Shown one piece after another: positions 31,435 to 42,060 of a DNA stretch of 64,000 nt (its first letter is position 1; each line of letters starts with the position of its first letter). The notes under the pieces were generated by a model. It had not been told where the DNA came from, searched no databases, and worked only from the letters and a program-made list of their open reading frames with translations. The position numbers were made by a program, and so were the translations under genes. The DNA is from SB21 sp964415295 (lineage in GTDB: Bacteria > CLD3 > SB21), in contig CAYPYN010000002.1 of assembly GCA_964415295.1 (NCBI GenBank), positions 186,001 to 250,000 on the forward strand, in the 5' to 3' direction.

Positions 31435-32043
31435 TTACTTAAGATCCTTTCGCATTTCTTGTGGTACGTCATCCAAACCGGCGTTTTGGCTTCGCTGAAG
31501 AGCGCGGATGTAAGCGACGATCGCCCATCGATCGGCCACGCTGACCTGGTTCTTATAGGATGCCATATTACGAATTCCGTTGGTCATCACATCAAAAAAG
31601 TGCCCGTCGGGCTGTTTTCTCAGAACATCGGTATGATAGGACGGCGGAGGCAGATAGCCGCGCTGAACGACAATACCGCGCCCGTCACCTACGGCGCCGT
31701 GGCAGGGCGAACAGTAGATCGTATACTGCTCCTGGCCACGCTTCAACAGGTTCAAGTCGGCGGCGACCGGTGACTTAGCGATCAGACTGCCCTTTTCATC
31801 TTTGCCGGTATAATAGGCCGCATCGGCGCGTAAGTGGCCACGCGCAACCGTACCCGCCACCGGAATCCGCATCGTGGAGCTGTTCTCAAAAAAATCGGAA
31901 TACGACTGCGGCTTGTACTTCGGCTGATGATCCATGTTAGGATTCAAATGGATCGGGGGCTGATCCGAAGGACGGCCTTGACAGGCGCCTATCGAGACCG
32001 CTAACGCGACCCACACCAATTTCCGGAATCTCTGATAGTTCAT
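31435..32043 (-). CDS. actE: alternative complex III monoheme cytochrome c lipoprotein ActE
   Basis: 202 residues. The signal ends 'LAVSIGAC' with lipid attachment predicted at C21. A single heme c motif 'CSPCH' is at 111-115, and the later 'MTNGIRNMASYKNQV' region supplies a likely axial Met. The 'YTIYCSPCHGAVGDGRG' and 'PPPSYHTDVLR' stretches are typical of ActE. It accepts electrons from ActA/ActB and passes them to the cytochrome domain of the caa3 oxidase or to soluble carriers. It is anchored on the periplasmic side by its lipid. Gene order D-E-F is conserved. Confidence 0.93.
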   Translation of the reverse strand: MNYQRFRKLVWVALAVSIGACQGRPSDQPPIHLNPNMDHQPKYKPQSYSDFFENSSTMRIPVAGTVARGHLRADAAYYTGKDEKGSLIAKSPVAADLNLLKRGQEQYTIYCSPCHGAVGDGRGIVVQRGYLPPPSYHTDVLRKQPDGHFFDVMTNGIRNMASYKNQVSVADRWAIVAYIRALQRSQNAGLDDVPQEMRKDLK

Positions 32044-32071
32044 AAATACTTCTGATTTATAGGTGATTAAT

Positions 32072-32626
32072 TTATCCTTGAATGACTTCTACATTTCTTC
32101 CGCCGATCGAAGAAAGGAAACTCTTCACTTTCGATTCCTCAAATTGCGGGTCGTTGGACTGAATGCTGACAAAAAATCCGTCGTCCGTGACTTTAGCAAA
32201 ATTCGCCGAGTTGAACAGCGGGTGGTACGGCATGGGCAACTTATTCAGCGCCAGCATCCCGATGACGGCGGTTAAAGCTCCCGTCAACACGCCGATCGCG
32301 AAGATCGGAGGCGCGTAAGCGACGTAGCTGAACAACGGCTTTCCCGAGATCACCAGCGGATACGCTATCACGCTGACGTAGTAAGTTAAGGCGATCATAC
32401 CGCAGACCGCGGACATGGCAATCACGAAAACGATCTTGGCCAGAGGGGAACGGGACAAGCCCATCGCCCGGTCCATCCCGTGTACCGGGAAAGGTGAATG
32501 GCAATCGAATTCTTTATAGCCGGCCTCGCGGGTCTTTTCGGCCGCATGGAGCAGCGCTCCCGGGTCGGTAAACTCCGCAACCACCAACGACATTTTCTTT
32601 TCTTCTTTGACCTTAGTTTCGCTCAT
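32072..32626 (-). CDS. actD: alternative complex III subunit ActD (DUF3341)
   Basis: 184 residues with two membrane helices (~64-86 and ~103-127). The family features are an N-terminal 'EFTDPGALLHAAEKTREAGYKEFDCHSPFPVHGMDRAMGL' region, a membrane hairpin, and 'LGPMP'-like 'LNKLPMPYHPLFN' followed by 'DDGFFVSIQSND'. ActD clamps the membrane subunits in known complex III structures and carries no redox cofactor. It lies between actC and actE, 30 and 28 bases apart. Confidence 0.92.
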   Translation of the reverse strand: MSETKVKEEKKMSLVVAEFTDPGALLHAAEKTREAGYKEFDCHSPFPVHGMDRAMGLSRSPLAKIVFVIAMSAVCGMIALTYYVSVIAYPLVISGKPLFSYVAYAPPIFAIGVLTGALTAVIGMLALNKLPMPYHPLFNSANFAKVTDDGFFVSIQSNDPQFEESKVKSFLSSIGGRNVEVIQG

Positions 32627-32656
32627 GACAAAACCCTATAAGTTATGATGCAACTT

Positions 32657-34045
<1,389 letters not shown>

Positions 34046-34096
34046 AGATTTTTCTGTTTAAGTTATGAACTTCAGGTTAATTAATTTATCGAACGC

Positions 34097-37000
34097 TCAG
34101 GCGTTCTTTGTTTCTTCCAGTTCCGGATTCGGATTGCGCAGTTTGGCCAGATACGTCGTACGCGGACGCGTATTGAGTTCGCCGAGCAACGAATACTGCC
34201 GGTTCTGCTTCTTGACCTCGGAGACTTTGCTGTTGGGATCGTTGATATTTCCGAACACAATGGCCTGCGTGGGACAGCTCTGCTGGCAGGCGGAAATTAC
34301 TTCGCCGTCCTTGATCTCGCGGTTCTCTTTTTTCGCCGCGATACGCGCGCCGCTGATTCGCTGCACGCAATAGGTGCACTTCTCCATCACGCCGCGCATA
34401 CGGACGGTGACGTCGGGGTTCTTGGACATCTTGAGAATTTCCGGACCCTCCACCTGATTGAAACCGCTGGTTCCGGGATTAAATTCGAGGAAGTTGAACC
34501 GGCGAACCTTATACGGACAGTTATTGGCGCAGTATCGGGTTCCGACGCAGCGGTTATATACCATCACGTTCAAACCTTCGCTGTCATGTACGGTGGCCGC
34601 AACAGGGCAGACCTGTTCGCAAGGCGCCGTTTCGCAGTGCTGGCAGGCGACGGGCTGGTAAGCGATCTCCGGCTGTTCGATATCGCCGCTGTAGTAGCGG
34701 TCCATGCGCATCCAGTGCATTTCACGTCCCATCAGGATCTGCGATTTGCCGACGATCGGAATATTGTTCTCGCTCTGGCATGCGATCGTACAGGCATTGC
34801 AGCCGATGCACGCATTGAGATCGATGGACATACCCCATTGATAACCTTGACTGTAATCCTGGGGATTGTATATCGAGATCGGCTGGCCGTCCTTGCCGAT
34901 CAGCTCTTTGTTCATCTCGCCCTTTTCGGCGACAAATGCAGGATTCTTCTGATATTCTTCCAGGGTTCCTTCGCGCAAAATCGTCGGTACTCTACGCGCG
35001 ATCTCATTGGCGGCCAGCGCTTCCGTATCGAATCCGCCGTGATCCTGCACCGTTCCTATCACATAGGTCTTGCCGGTCTTGGTGATCTGAGCGCCCAAAC
35101 CGAAATCCTGAGCGTCGGAAGTGCGAAGGAGGTACGTATTGACGCCGACACCATTACCTACACGGCCGGCTTCCGTCCTACCGTATCCTAAGCTCACGGT
35201 GATGGAATGATCTGCATGGCCGGGCTGAACCCAAACCGGCATCTCCAGTTCGCGCCCCTGGTATTGTATCTTTATAATAGCTTGTTCGTTCTTGCCTTTG
35301 ATGATATCGTTTCCAAGTCCCATCTCTTTGGCCGTGGCAAAGCTGATCTGCGCCACGTTATCCCAGGTGATCTTGGTCACCGGATCGGGCAATTCCTGAA
35401 GCCATCCGTTATTGGCAAACCGTCCGTCGAAAGTGGAAGCCGAGGATTGGAACACGATTTCCAGGTTGCCCGCCGCCGCCGCATCCGTAGCAAATGGATG
35501 CGCCGACAAATAGGCCGAGTAGGATTTCGTATCTAACTTCGGAGCTCCGGCCGGCAGCGCGCTGTTCTCCAACACGCCGTCGTGGAGGACGAGGCGCCAC
35601 GATTTTTCATAATCGCCCTTGAGCAGACCTTTCCAGTTCTCACGAACCACATCGTATCCGCGGTCGTCCGCAGCCTTGGCGATCAGGCTGAGAAATTCCA
35701 CCGGCGATTTTCCGCCGAATAACGGTTCGATCAAAGGCTGTATCACGCCGAGCGAACCGTCGGAAGAACGCACATCGCCCCAGCTTTCGAGGAAATGCGC
35801 CTGGGGAATATGCCAGTCCGCAAGTTTCGCTGTTTCGTCGTAATATCCGCTCAGGCTTATGGTCTGGCCTACTTTCGCCATCGCCGATTCGAATTCCAGA
35901 TCGGCCGGCGCGTTGTAGACCGGATTGCCGCCCATGATGACCAAGGTTGTCACATTGCTCTCATGCATCTTCTTCACAAGAGCCGTGAAGGCCGCGCGGC
36001 TTGGAACGGCCGCATCTTTCATTTCACGGTAACTGACCGTGTTGCCGATATTATTGAGCGCTGCATTGATAGCATAAACGAGCGCGTGAACGGAAGCCGG
36101 TTGACGGGAGCCAGCCACCACCAGCGACTTACCTTTGGCGCGGATAAGGTCTTTGGCAACAGCGCTCAGCCATTTCTGATCGAAATTGCCGGCCGCTGAG
36201 CCCGACGCGCCTTCGACCGTAACACCTTGCGCCGTAAGCTCTTTCGCCAAGGCGGCGGCAAAAGCGCCGATCTGACGGCTTTGCAAGCGGAGACGGTGAT
36301 CGGCCATACCGCCGGTAATCGAAAAAACGCTTTCTACTACGTACAGGCGGTTCATCGAATCCTTCTCGCTCTTCACTCGGCGACCGTCGGCAAAACCGCG
36401 TGCGGCCGTCACGTTCTCCGAACCGGAATAGAGGAAATCCGAATCAAGGGATAGAATGACCTGGGCCTTCTGATACGCATACGCCGGCTGATAATATTTG
36501 CCGGTAGCGGCCTTCACGCCTTCATACAAATTCTCGTCGCTCACCGGTTCATACGTGACCCAGGCGGCGTTGGGAAAAGTTTTCTGGAATTGCGCCTGCA
36601 GAATCGCCAAGCTCGGTGATGACCAGGATTCGCTCAGAACGGCGAGCCCTTCGCCTTTGGAAGTCTTATACTGTTCGTACAGCCCGCGCCAGAATGTGAC
36701 AAAATCGTTCCAGGCCTTCTCCTCATTTTTCTGCATGATGAACTTGGAACGGTCCGGGTCATACAATCCCAGGATCGCCGACTGCATGAAGGCATTGGAC
36801 GAGCCGAGCGAAGACGCGTGTCTTTCATTACCCTCGATCTTCGTCGGGTGACCTTCGTGGCTCTTGGCCAGAACGCCGTAGGCATTCAATCCCATAGGCA
36901 TCGTGGTCGCGTACCATTCCGCAATACCCGGAATGATCTCTTCGGGTTTGATCACGTACGGTATGATCTTTTCGACCGGTCTGCGGCAGCCCGCCAATCC

Positions 37001-37192
37001 GGCCAAAGCGATCGATGCGCCCATCAGGCCGAGAAAATTGCGGCGTGTGACCGGGTTGGTCATTTCCGACGCGTTCTCGGGAAATTCACGTTGAACCAAT
37101 TCTTTAAATTCCGGCGTATCGGCGAGCTGATCCAGACTGCGCCAATATTCTTTGCCGTTTTGAACCATCATATTCTTGTTTATCGATGACAT
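34097..37192 (-). CDS. actB: alternative complex III iron-sulfur subunit ActB (Tat-exported molybdopterin-oxidoreductase-like)
   Basis: I start at the ATG at 37192 (GGAGG ten bases upstream); a TTG nine bases earlier is in frame. The product is about 1031 residues. An N-terminal extension leads to a twin-arginine signal with 'RRNFLGLMGASIALAGLAGC', where RR is at ~50-51 and a lipobox-like Cys at ~69. The large central part resembles molybdopterin oxidoreductases but is known to lack the cofactor in this family. The C-terminal third has ferredoxin clusters: 'CIGCNACTIACQ', 'CQHCETAPCEQVCP', 'CVGTRYCANNCP', 'CTYCVQR' and 'CQQSCP'. These are enough for three 4Fe-4S clusters and one 3Fe-4S cluster. 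It overlaps actA by 13 bases. Confidence 0.94.
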   Translation of the reverse strand: MSSINKNMMVQNGKEYWRSLDQLADTPEFKELVQREFPENASEMTNPVTRRNFLGLMGASIALAGLAGCRRPVEKIIPYVIKPEEIIPGIAEWYATTMPMGLNAYGVLAKSHEGHPTKIEGNERHASSLGSSNAFMQSAILGLYDPDRSKFIMQKNEEKAWNDFVTFWRGLYEQYKTSKGEGLAVLSESWSSPSLAILQAQFQKTFPNAAWVTYEPVSDENLYEGVKAATGKYYQPAYAYQKAQVILSLDSDFLYSGSENVTAARGFADGRRVKSEKDSMNRLYVVESVFSITGGMADHRLRLQSRQIGAFAAALAKELTAQGVTVEGASGSAAGNFDQKWLSAVAKDLIRAKGKSLVVAGSRQPASVHALVYAINAALNNIGNTVSYREMKDAAVPSRAAFTALVKKMHESNVTTLVIMGGNPVYNAPADLEFESAMAKVGQTISLSGYYDETAKLADWHIPQAHFLESWGDVRSSDGSLGVIQPLIEPLFGGKSPVEFLSLIAKAADDRGYDVVRENWKGLLKGDYEKSWRLVLHDGVLENSALPAGAPKLDTKSYSAYLSAHPFATDAAAAGNLEIVFQSSASTFDGRFANNGWLQELPDPVTKITWDNVAQISFATAKEMGLGNDIIKGKNEQAIIKIQYQGRELEMPVWVQPGHADHSITVSLGYGRTEAGRVGNGVGVNTYLLRTSDAQDFGLGAQITKTGKTYVIGTVQDHGGFDTEALAANEIARRVPTILREGTLEEYQKNPAFVAEKGEMNKELIGKDGQPISIYNPQDYSQGYQWGMSIDLNACIGCNACTIACQSENNIPIVGKSQILMGREMHWMRMDRYYSGDIEQPEIAYQPVACQHCETAPCEQVCPVAATVHDSEGLNVMVYNRCVGTRYCANNCPYKVRRFNFLEFNPGTSGFNQVEGPEILKMSKNPDVTVRMRGVMEKCTYCVQRISGARIAAKKENREIKDGEVISACQQSCPTQAIVFGNINDPNSKVSEVKKQNRQYSLLGELNTRPRTTYLAKLRNPNPELEETKNA

Positions 37193-37833
37193 GCGGAACA
37201 ATCCTCCGGTGGAGCAATATGTTTTTCTTTTTTAATTTTTTCGGCGAAAGCCTGTTGATCTTTGGGCGGGGTCCAATCCATATCGGTGATCTTGACCTTG
37301 GTCAGATCGCGAAGATGTTGGTCGGGGTTGCGGTGGCAGTCGAGACACCAGCCCATGCTGAGCGGCTGTTTCTGTTCCACCACTTCCATCTGAGCGACGT
37401 TCCCGTGGCAGGATTCGCATCCGATTCCGCGGTTAACGTGAATGCTGTGGTTGAAATACGCATAATCCGGCGTTTTGTGAACTTTCACCCATTCGATCGG
37501 CGTGCCGTTCGTCCAACTTTCGCGCAGAGGCAAGAGTTTTTCACTCTGCGGCAGGATCAGGTTATGGCAGTTCATACAGGTGGCCGTCGGGGGTACCATT
37601 GCCGTTGCGGATTTCTCTACGCCTACGTGGCAATAGCGGCAGTCCATTCCGAGATCACCGGCGTGCAGTTTATGGCTGTAGGGAATGGGTTGCTTGGGAC
37701 GGTAACCGACGTCGGTGAACTTTGGCGAACCGTAATACCAGAAGAAGCCGGTCGCCGCGCCGCCCAACACCAGTACAGCCACAAGCGTGATCAGAGGAAG
37801 CTTATTCGCTGATTTTGGGAATATTTGTGGCAC
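37180..37833 (-). CDS. actA: alternative complex III pentaheme cytochrome c ActA
   Basis: 217 residues from a GTG at 37833 preceded by AAGGAG. One N-terminal membrane helix (~13-33) anchors a periplasmic domain with five CXXCH motifs at 65-69, 86-90, 139-143, 163-167 and 212-216, the count typical of ActA. Additional His residues ('SHKLH', 'NHSIHV') provide axial ligands. It collects electrons from ActB and hands them on towards ActE. It is the first gene of the complex III/caa3 operon. The final heme motif lies only one residue from the C-terminus. Confidence 0.95.
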   Translation of the reverse strand: MPQIFPKSANKLPLITLVAVLVLGGAATGFFWYYGSPKFTDVGYRPKQPIPYSHKLHAGDLGMDCRYCHVGVEKSATAMVPPTATCMNCHNLILPQSEKLLPLRESWTNGTPIEWVKVHKTPDYAYFNHSIHVNRGIGCESCHGNVAQMEVVEQKQPLSMGWCLDCHRNPDQHLRDLTKVKITDMDWTPPKDQQAFAEKIKKEKHIAPPEDCSACHR

Positions 37834-38056
37834 GTGTTATCTCCTTAAAGTTACAACATTCACAAATTGCTATCGACTTACGCAACGGTTAATAAACAAC
37901 ATAGCCCTGCGTATGAATAATAAATGGTCCAATGTGAGAAAGGCGATTAAGATCGGATATTAAAAAATATCAGAACGGGACAGAATATATCGGGTGACCT
38001 TTAAACATGCAAGAAATTTTTACAATTTCCTTACACGCCGGGTTCCTCCCGCAGAA
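37834..38056 (-). promoter_or_regulatory. upstream region of the complex III/caa3 operon
   Basis: A 223-base A/T-rich stretch between the ctaB stop and the actA start. It contains a small hairpin GATATT/AATATC (37956-37961 with 37966-37971) and the actA ribosome binding site AAGGAG. It must hold the operon promoter if ctaB is transcribed separately, but I could not assign -35/-10 boxes with confidence. Confidence 0.35.
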
Positions 38057-38929
38057 CTAGATCCTTACGCCGACGAAACTATCAACGATCATGGCAAAGA
38101 ACAGCACAAACAGATATACAATGGAATAACCAAAGAGTCCGCGGATGAGCTTTTCCGATTTGTCCTGCATGACACGGTAGGCTTTTTTGATAAAGAAGAA
38201 TCCGAGCACGACAGCGACCACGGCGTAGACAAGACCGGAGTGGAACCAAATGAGCGCGAGGCTCATAACGACAAGGGCCAGCGTATAATAGAACATTTGC
38301 TTCAGTGTGGCATCGTCGCCTTTGATGACCGGCATCATGGGCAATTTAGCTTTGACATAATCGTCCTTGCAGAAAAGGGCCAGCGACCAAAAATGGGGCG
38401 GCGTCCAGAGAAAAACGATCGCAAACATGATCCACGGTGCCACGGCCATTTGCCCTGTCGCGGCGGCCCAAGCACCGACCGGCGCCATCGCCCCCGCAGC
38501 GCCGCCGATCACAATATTCTGCGGCGTGTTGGGTTTCAGGTAAAGGGTATAGAATAAACTATAGAACAGAATGGTCGCCAGGGACAGGATCGCGGTCAGA
38601 AAATTGAAGACCAACGCAAACATCAGGACTCCGATCGCACCGATCGAAATGGAAAAGATCAGAGCGTGGGTAGCGCCGATCTCGCCCATCGGCAATGGCC
38701 GCCGCTTTTTGGTGCGGTCCATTTGCGCATCGATATGACGCTCAAAATACTGGTTCAGCGCATTGGCGCAGCCGCCGGTCAGGTACAAGCCGATCATCAT
38801 GAGGAGGAATTTACCGGGTTCGTGCACCATGCTGCCTTCCATAAATAGGGCCGTGGCACCGGTGAACAAGACGAGCAGCATGATCGTCGGCTTGGTTAAA
38901 GTGATGTAAGATGAAATGATGGATTTCAC
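38057..38929 (-). CDS. ctaB: protoheme IX farnesyltransferase (heme O synthase)
   Basis: 290 residues, a UbiA-family prenyltransferase with about eight or nine membrane helices. The first aspartate-type motif is 'NQYFERHIDAQMDRTKKRRPLP' (N..x..D..MDRT..RP). 'GAAGAMAPVGAWAAATGQ' and 'IFLWTPPHFWSLALFCKDDY' identify CtaB/CyoE. It attaches a farnesyl tail to heme b to make heme O, the precursor of heme A for the oxidase downstream. It is on the same strand as, and directly upstream of, the actA operon. No heme A synthase (ctaA) gene is next to it in this window. Confidence 0.95.
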   Translation of the reverse strand: MKSIISSYITLTKPTIMLLVLFTGATALFMEGSMVHEPGKFLLMMIGLYLTGGCANALNQYFERHIDAQMDRTKKRRPLPMGEIGATHALIFSISIGAIGVLMFALVFNFLTAILSLATILFYSLFYTLYLKPNTPQNIVIGGAAGAMAPVGAWAAATGQMAVAPWIMFAIVFLWTPPHFWSLALFCKDDYVKAKLPMMPVIKGDDATLKQMFYYTLALVVMSLALIWFHSGLVYAVVAVVLGFFFIKKAYRVMQDKSEKLIRGLFGYSIVYLFVLFFAMIVDSFVGVRI

Positions 38930-39171
38930 TCTTGGGATCAGACTTTCACGATGTGAGAACTTGTTTAATTGCGGCTAATCTATACAACTCGCCCCATATT
39001 GTCAAATTTTATTTCATTTTTTTGTGAAAGGCTATGTGCGAGGAGGCCCGCTATGCTCCCGTTTCCAAGTCTCTGTTTGTTTTTTTTCAAAAATAGATGT
39101 AATTTTATCGTGTCGTAGCGCACTACCAGAATAAGGACTTCGGAACGCCGCACAAACCTGATGAGGTTATT
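38930..39171. promoter_or_regulatory. divergent intergenic region, ctaB / TonB receptor
   Basis: 242 bases, A/T-rich near the middle, between divergent genes, so it should contain promoters both ways. TGTAATTTT at 39099-39107 resembles the block at 3141 and 10314. A short AACCT/AGGTT hairpin lies just before the ATG at 39172. No full promoter consensus is evident to me. Confidence 0.35.
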
Positions 39172-42033
39172 ATGAACATTTTTACCATCCGATCTTGCGC
39201 TTTTTTAGTAATAATCGAATTTTTCCTCCTTCCCGTTTTTGCCGTGGCCCGTATTCACGGCCGCATCCATGGGAAAGTGACCGATAAGGAGACGGGCGAC
39301 GCATTGCCGGGCGTGACCATCCGGCTGACCCATAGCGCGATCTCCGCGGTCAGCAATGCGGCCGGGGAATTCACCATGATCGGCGTTCCGGCCGGCGCTT
39401 ACGATATCAGCGCCGAGAACGAAGGCTACCGGAAGAAGACTTATAAGGGCTTCCAGGTATATCCCGATATGATGAATGAAATTGCATTCGCGCTGTCCTC
39501 TCATAGCGCCGGGGCCGAGGATGAAATTCTCCCGGCGCAAAACCCGTCCTATCAACCCAACGACCCCTACTTGCGCCGTTTTATCAGCGCCGAAGATATC
39601 GGCCGTCAGCCTCATCGCTCTCTCAACGATATCATCCAACAAGCCGCCGGAGACGTTTATCAAAGGGCGATTTCCCCCACGTTACCACTTGGGGAAAGAT
39701 ACATTAGGACGGATGAACTCTTCTACCGCGGCGGGGCGGCCAGGGAGGCCGGATATTACATGAACGGGCTCCGCCTCAACGACGCCAATTCCGGCGGCAC
39801 GCATCTCACCCTCCCCTATGGCGCGATCGAACTAGTGACCTTGCAGACTGGAGGCTACGAAGCAAAGTATGGACAACTGGGCACGGGCATGACGCACATA
39901 GTTCCCAAACGTGGCGGCAAGACGTTTTCCGGTTCGGCGGAACTCGTAGCCGGTGAATACGAACGCAATGTTTACAGCATAACGGTGGGAGGACCTCTTC
40001 TTGATGATCGTACGCGTTTTTTTGCCGCCTTGGATTATACAGCTCTCGAGGACGCGGAGCCGGGCGTATTCGGTCACCCGCTTGTACGCTACAGCACCGC
40101 AGGGATAAAGAATCCAGACCCTTCTCTCAACGATACGGCGATGTTTGCGACGGATCGTAGCGGGAAACTGAAATACAAACACGGCGCAAGACCGGAGCGT
40201 GTCAATGCTTCGGATCTGACGAATTTATATGTCGGTTTGTCGTACGAACCCAGCGCCGTGATGCTATTCGATCTCACCACGTTATTCTCATCGATCAAAA
40301 AAAATCAATTCAGTTCGTCGTATTTATTAAGCCCCCACGGCGTGCCGCGCGAAGAGAGGTCTTCGTATTTGGTTGATCTGACGGGAAAATATGTGCTTTC
40401 TTCTGACATGTACCTTCAGGCCCATATCGGATGGTATTCTTCCGACGACAAGATCGCCGCCAGATCATTTTTTGACATGGGCGACCGGGCTATTGGAATC
40501 TTAAATAGCGAAACCCGCGGAAATACCAGGTCTAATACTTATTACGGAGACAATCTGTTGTCAGATATCGATCGCGAATTTGTCAATTATAAGCAAAGCG
40601 AATCGGATGTGTGGCTTGGCGGATTGAACTTCAACTGGCAGTGGAATAAAGAACATCTTATCGAAAGCGGTTTCGAGTTCACGAGTCATACCGAGCGTAT
40701 GCTTGATATGACAGATATTGGAAGTCCGATTTTAGGAGCAAATAATGTTTACGGGTACAGAATTGAGTATAATGATTTCTACATATTGAACGTCACCCAT
40801 CAGAATAAAGACGAGGGTACTGGCTTTTTCCTTTTAGATGGTCCGAAAAAACCTCTCACAGTGGCTTTTTTCGCTCAGGACAAATATTCCATTGATAAAT
40901 TCACATTCTCTGGCGGCTTGAGAGCGGATTATTTTTCAACAAGAATGAAAACAGTCAAGGTAGAGAATGATTATTGGTGGCCAACGCGATATCTAAAATT
41001 AAATGAAAATAAGTCATTTGTAAAATGGAGTCCTAGGCTGGGAATTTCTACAGAGCTTAATAAGAATGTCAACATTCACGCTAATTACGGGTGGTTCTAC
41101 CATCTTCCAGCTTTTGAGAATTATCTCGTTAGCAGTCATATGGTCCAAAAGATGCTCATTGCACCACCGTTTGCGAATTATACTCCAAATCCGATCCTCG
41201 AGCCCGAAAAAACAGAAGCGATCGAATTCGGTTTGTTCTATCATGCGGCCCGAGTTTCTTTTGATGCAACTTTTTTCCGCAATAGTGTTAGTGATGTGAT
41301 TGTGAAAGGTCTAAAACCGGATTCTCCAAACTCTCTTTGGACTTTAGACAATTCCGGACCAACCGTTGTTGCTGGGTTTAATTTTCATTTTGAGGACCGG
41401 ATTACCGATAACTTTACAACGGGCGCTTTCGCAACATTCCTTCGGTCCAGCACCAGTGCATCGGAAAGCAGTACGGGATTCCGTTCAGATTGGTTATTGG
41501 AAGGTCAAACACAGATCGAAGCGCCCTCGGACCATGAACAAAGGACAACAATAAAGTTGTTTGCCGATGCCCGTCTTCTCAAAGGCGAAGGTCCGCTGAC
41601 CGGCGATATCCGGCCTCTCCAAAACACAAACTTCTTCGTGTGGATCAACTGGGCCAGCGGTTTTCCCTACACACCGTATCCGGTGGCTCGCTATATCTAT
41701 GCCGGCACGAGCACTACGGCACCGATCGATGATAGAAATTCCAGAACCACACCGCCCACCATGACCGTGGATGTGAAGATCACTAAACAGTTTGATGTCT
41801 CGGGCCGCTATCATGCCACCGTCTATTTGGAAATTTGGAATCTGCTCAATCGTAAGAACCCGGTGCAGGTTTTTTCGGCCACGGGTCAGGCCGATTCGGA
41901 CGGTTATCTCGGCACGCCGGCGGCGCAGACACTGAGCACCCGTCAACGCCAGCAATACGAGTACGTGATGAAAGACAATCTCCATTATTCCAACCCGCGA
42001 TGGATCAACGTGGGATGTAAAGTGGAATTTTAA
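39172..42033 (+). CDS. TonB-dependent receptor (first of tandem pair)
   Basis: 953 residues: signal peptide (~1-26), carboxypeptidase-like domain at ~32-105 ('GKVTDKETGDALPGVTIRLTH', 'NAAGEFTMIGVPAGAYDISAENEGY'), then a plug with 'RSLNDIIQQAAGDVYQ', 'YRGGAAREAGYYMNGLRLNDAN' and 'YGAIELVTLQTGGYEAKYGQLGTG'. A long barrel ends in 'NPRWINVGCKVEF'. It imports an unknown ligand over the outer membrane. It shares many blocks with the next gene ('VFGHPLVRYSTAGIKNPDPSLNDT'), so the two arose by duplication. Part of the barrel-coding region (about 40600-41450) is visibly A/T-richer than the ends, which may reflect recombination of ligand-binding loops. Confidence 0.9.
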   Translation: MNIFTIRSCAFLVIIEFFLLPVFAVARIHGRIHGKVTDKETGDALPGVTIRLTHSAISAVSNAAGEFTMIGVPAGAYDISAENEGYRKKTYKGFQVYPDMMNEIAFALSSHSAGAEDEILPAQNPSYQPNDPYLRRFISAEDIGRQPHRSLNDIIQQAAGDVYQRAISPTLPLGERYIRTDELFYRGGAAREAGYYMNGLRLNDANSGGTHLTLPYGAIELVTLQTGGYEAKYGQLGTGMTHIVPKRGGKTFSGSAELVAGEYERNVYSITVGGPLLDDRTRFFAALDYTALEDAEPGVFGHPLVRYSTAGIKNPDPSLNDTAMFATDRSGKLKYKHGARPERVNASDLTNLYVGLSYEPSAVMLFDLTTLFSSIKKNQFSSSYLLSPHGVPREERSSYLVDLTGKYVLSSDMYLQAHIGWYSSDDKIAARSFFDMGDRAIGILNSETRGNTRSNTYYGDNLLSDIDREFVNYKQSESDVWLGGLNFNWQWNKEHLIESGFEFTSHTERMLDMTDIGSPILGANNVYGYRIEYNDFYILNVTHQNKDEGTGFFLLDGPKKPLTVAFFAQDKYSIDKFTFSGGLRADYFSTRMKTVKVENDYWWPTRYLKLNENKSFVKWSPRLGISTELNKNVNIHANYGWFYHLPAFENYLVSSHMVQKMLIAPPFANYTPNPILEPEKTEAIEFGLFYHAARVSFDATFFRNSVSDVIVKGLKPDSPNSLWTLDNSGPTVVAGFNFHFEDRITDNFTTGAFATFLRSSTSASESSTGFRSDWLLEGQTQIEAPSDHEQRTTIKLFADARLLKGEGPLTGDIRPLQNTNFFVWINWASGFPYTPYPVARYIYAGTSTTAPIDDRNSRTTPPTMTVDVKITKQFDVSGRYHATVYLEIWNLLNRKNPVQVFSATGQADSDGYLGTPAAQTLSTRQRQQYEYVMKDNLHYSNPRWINVGCKVEF

Positions 42034-42060
42034 TAATCAGAAAATCTATTTCGGAGCTAT

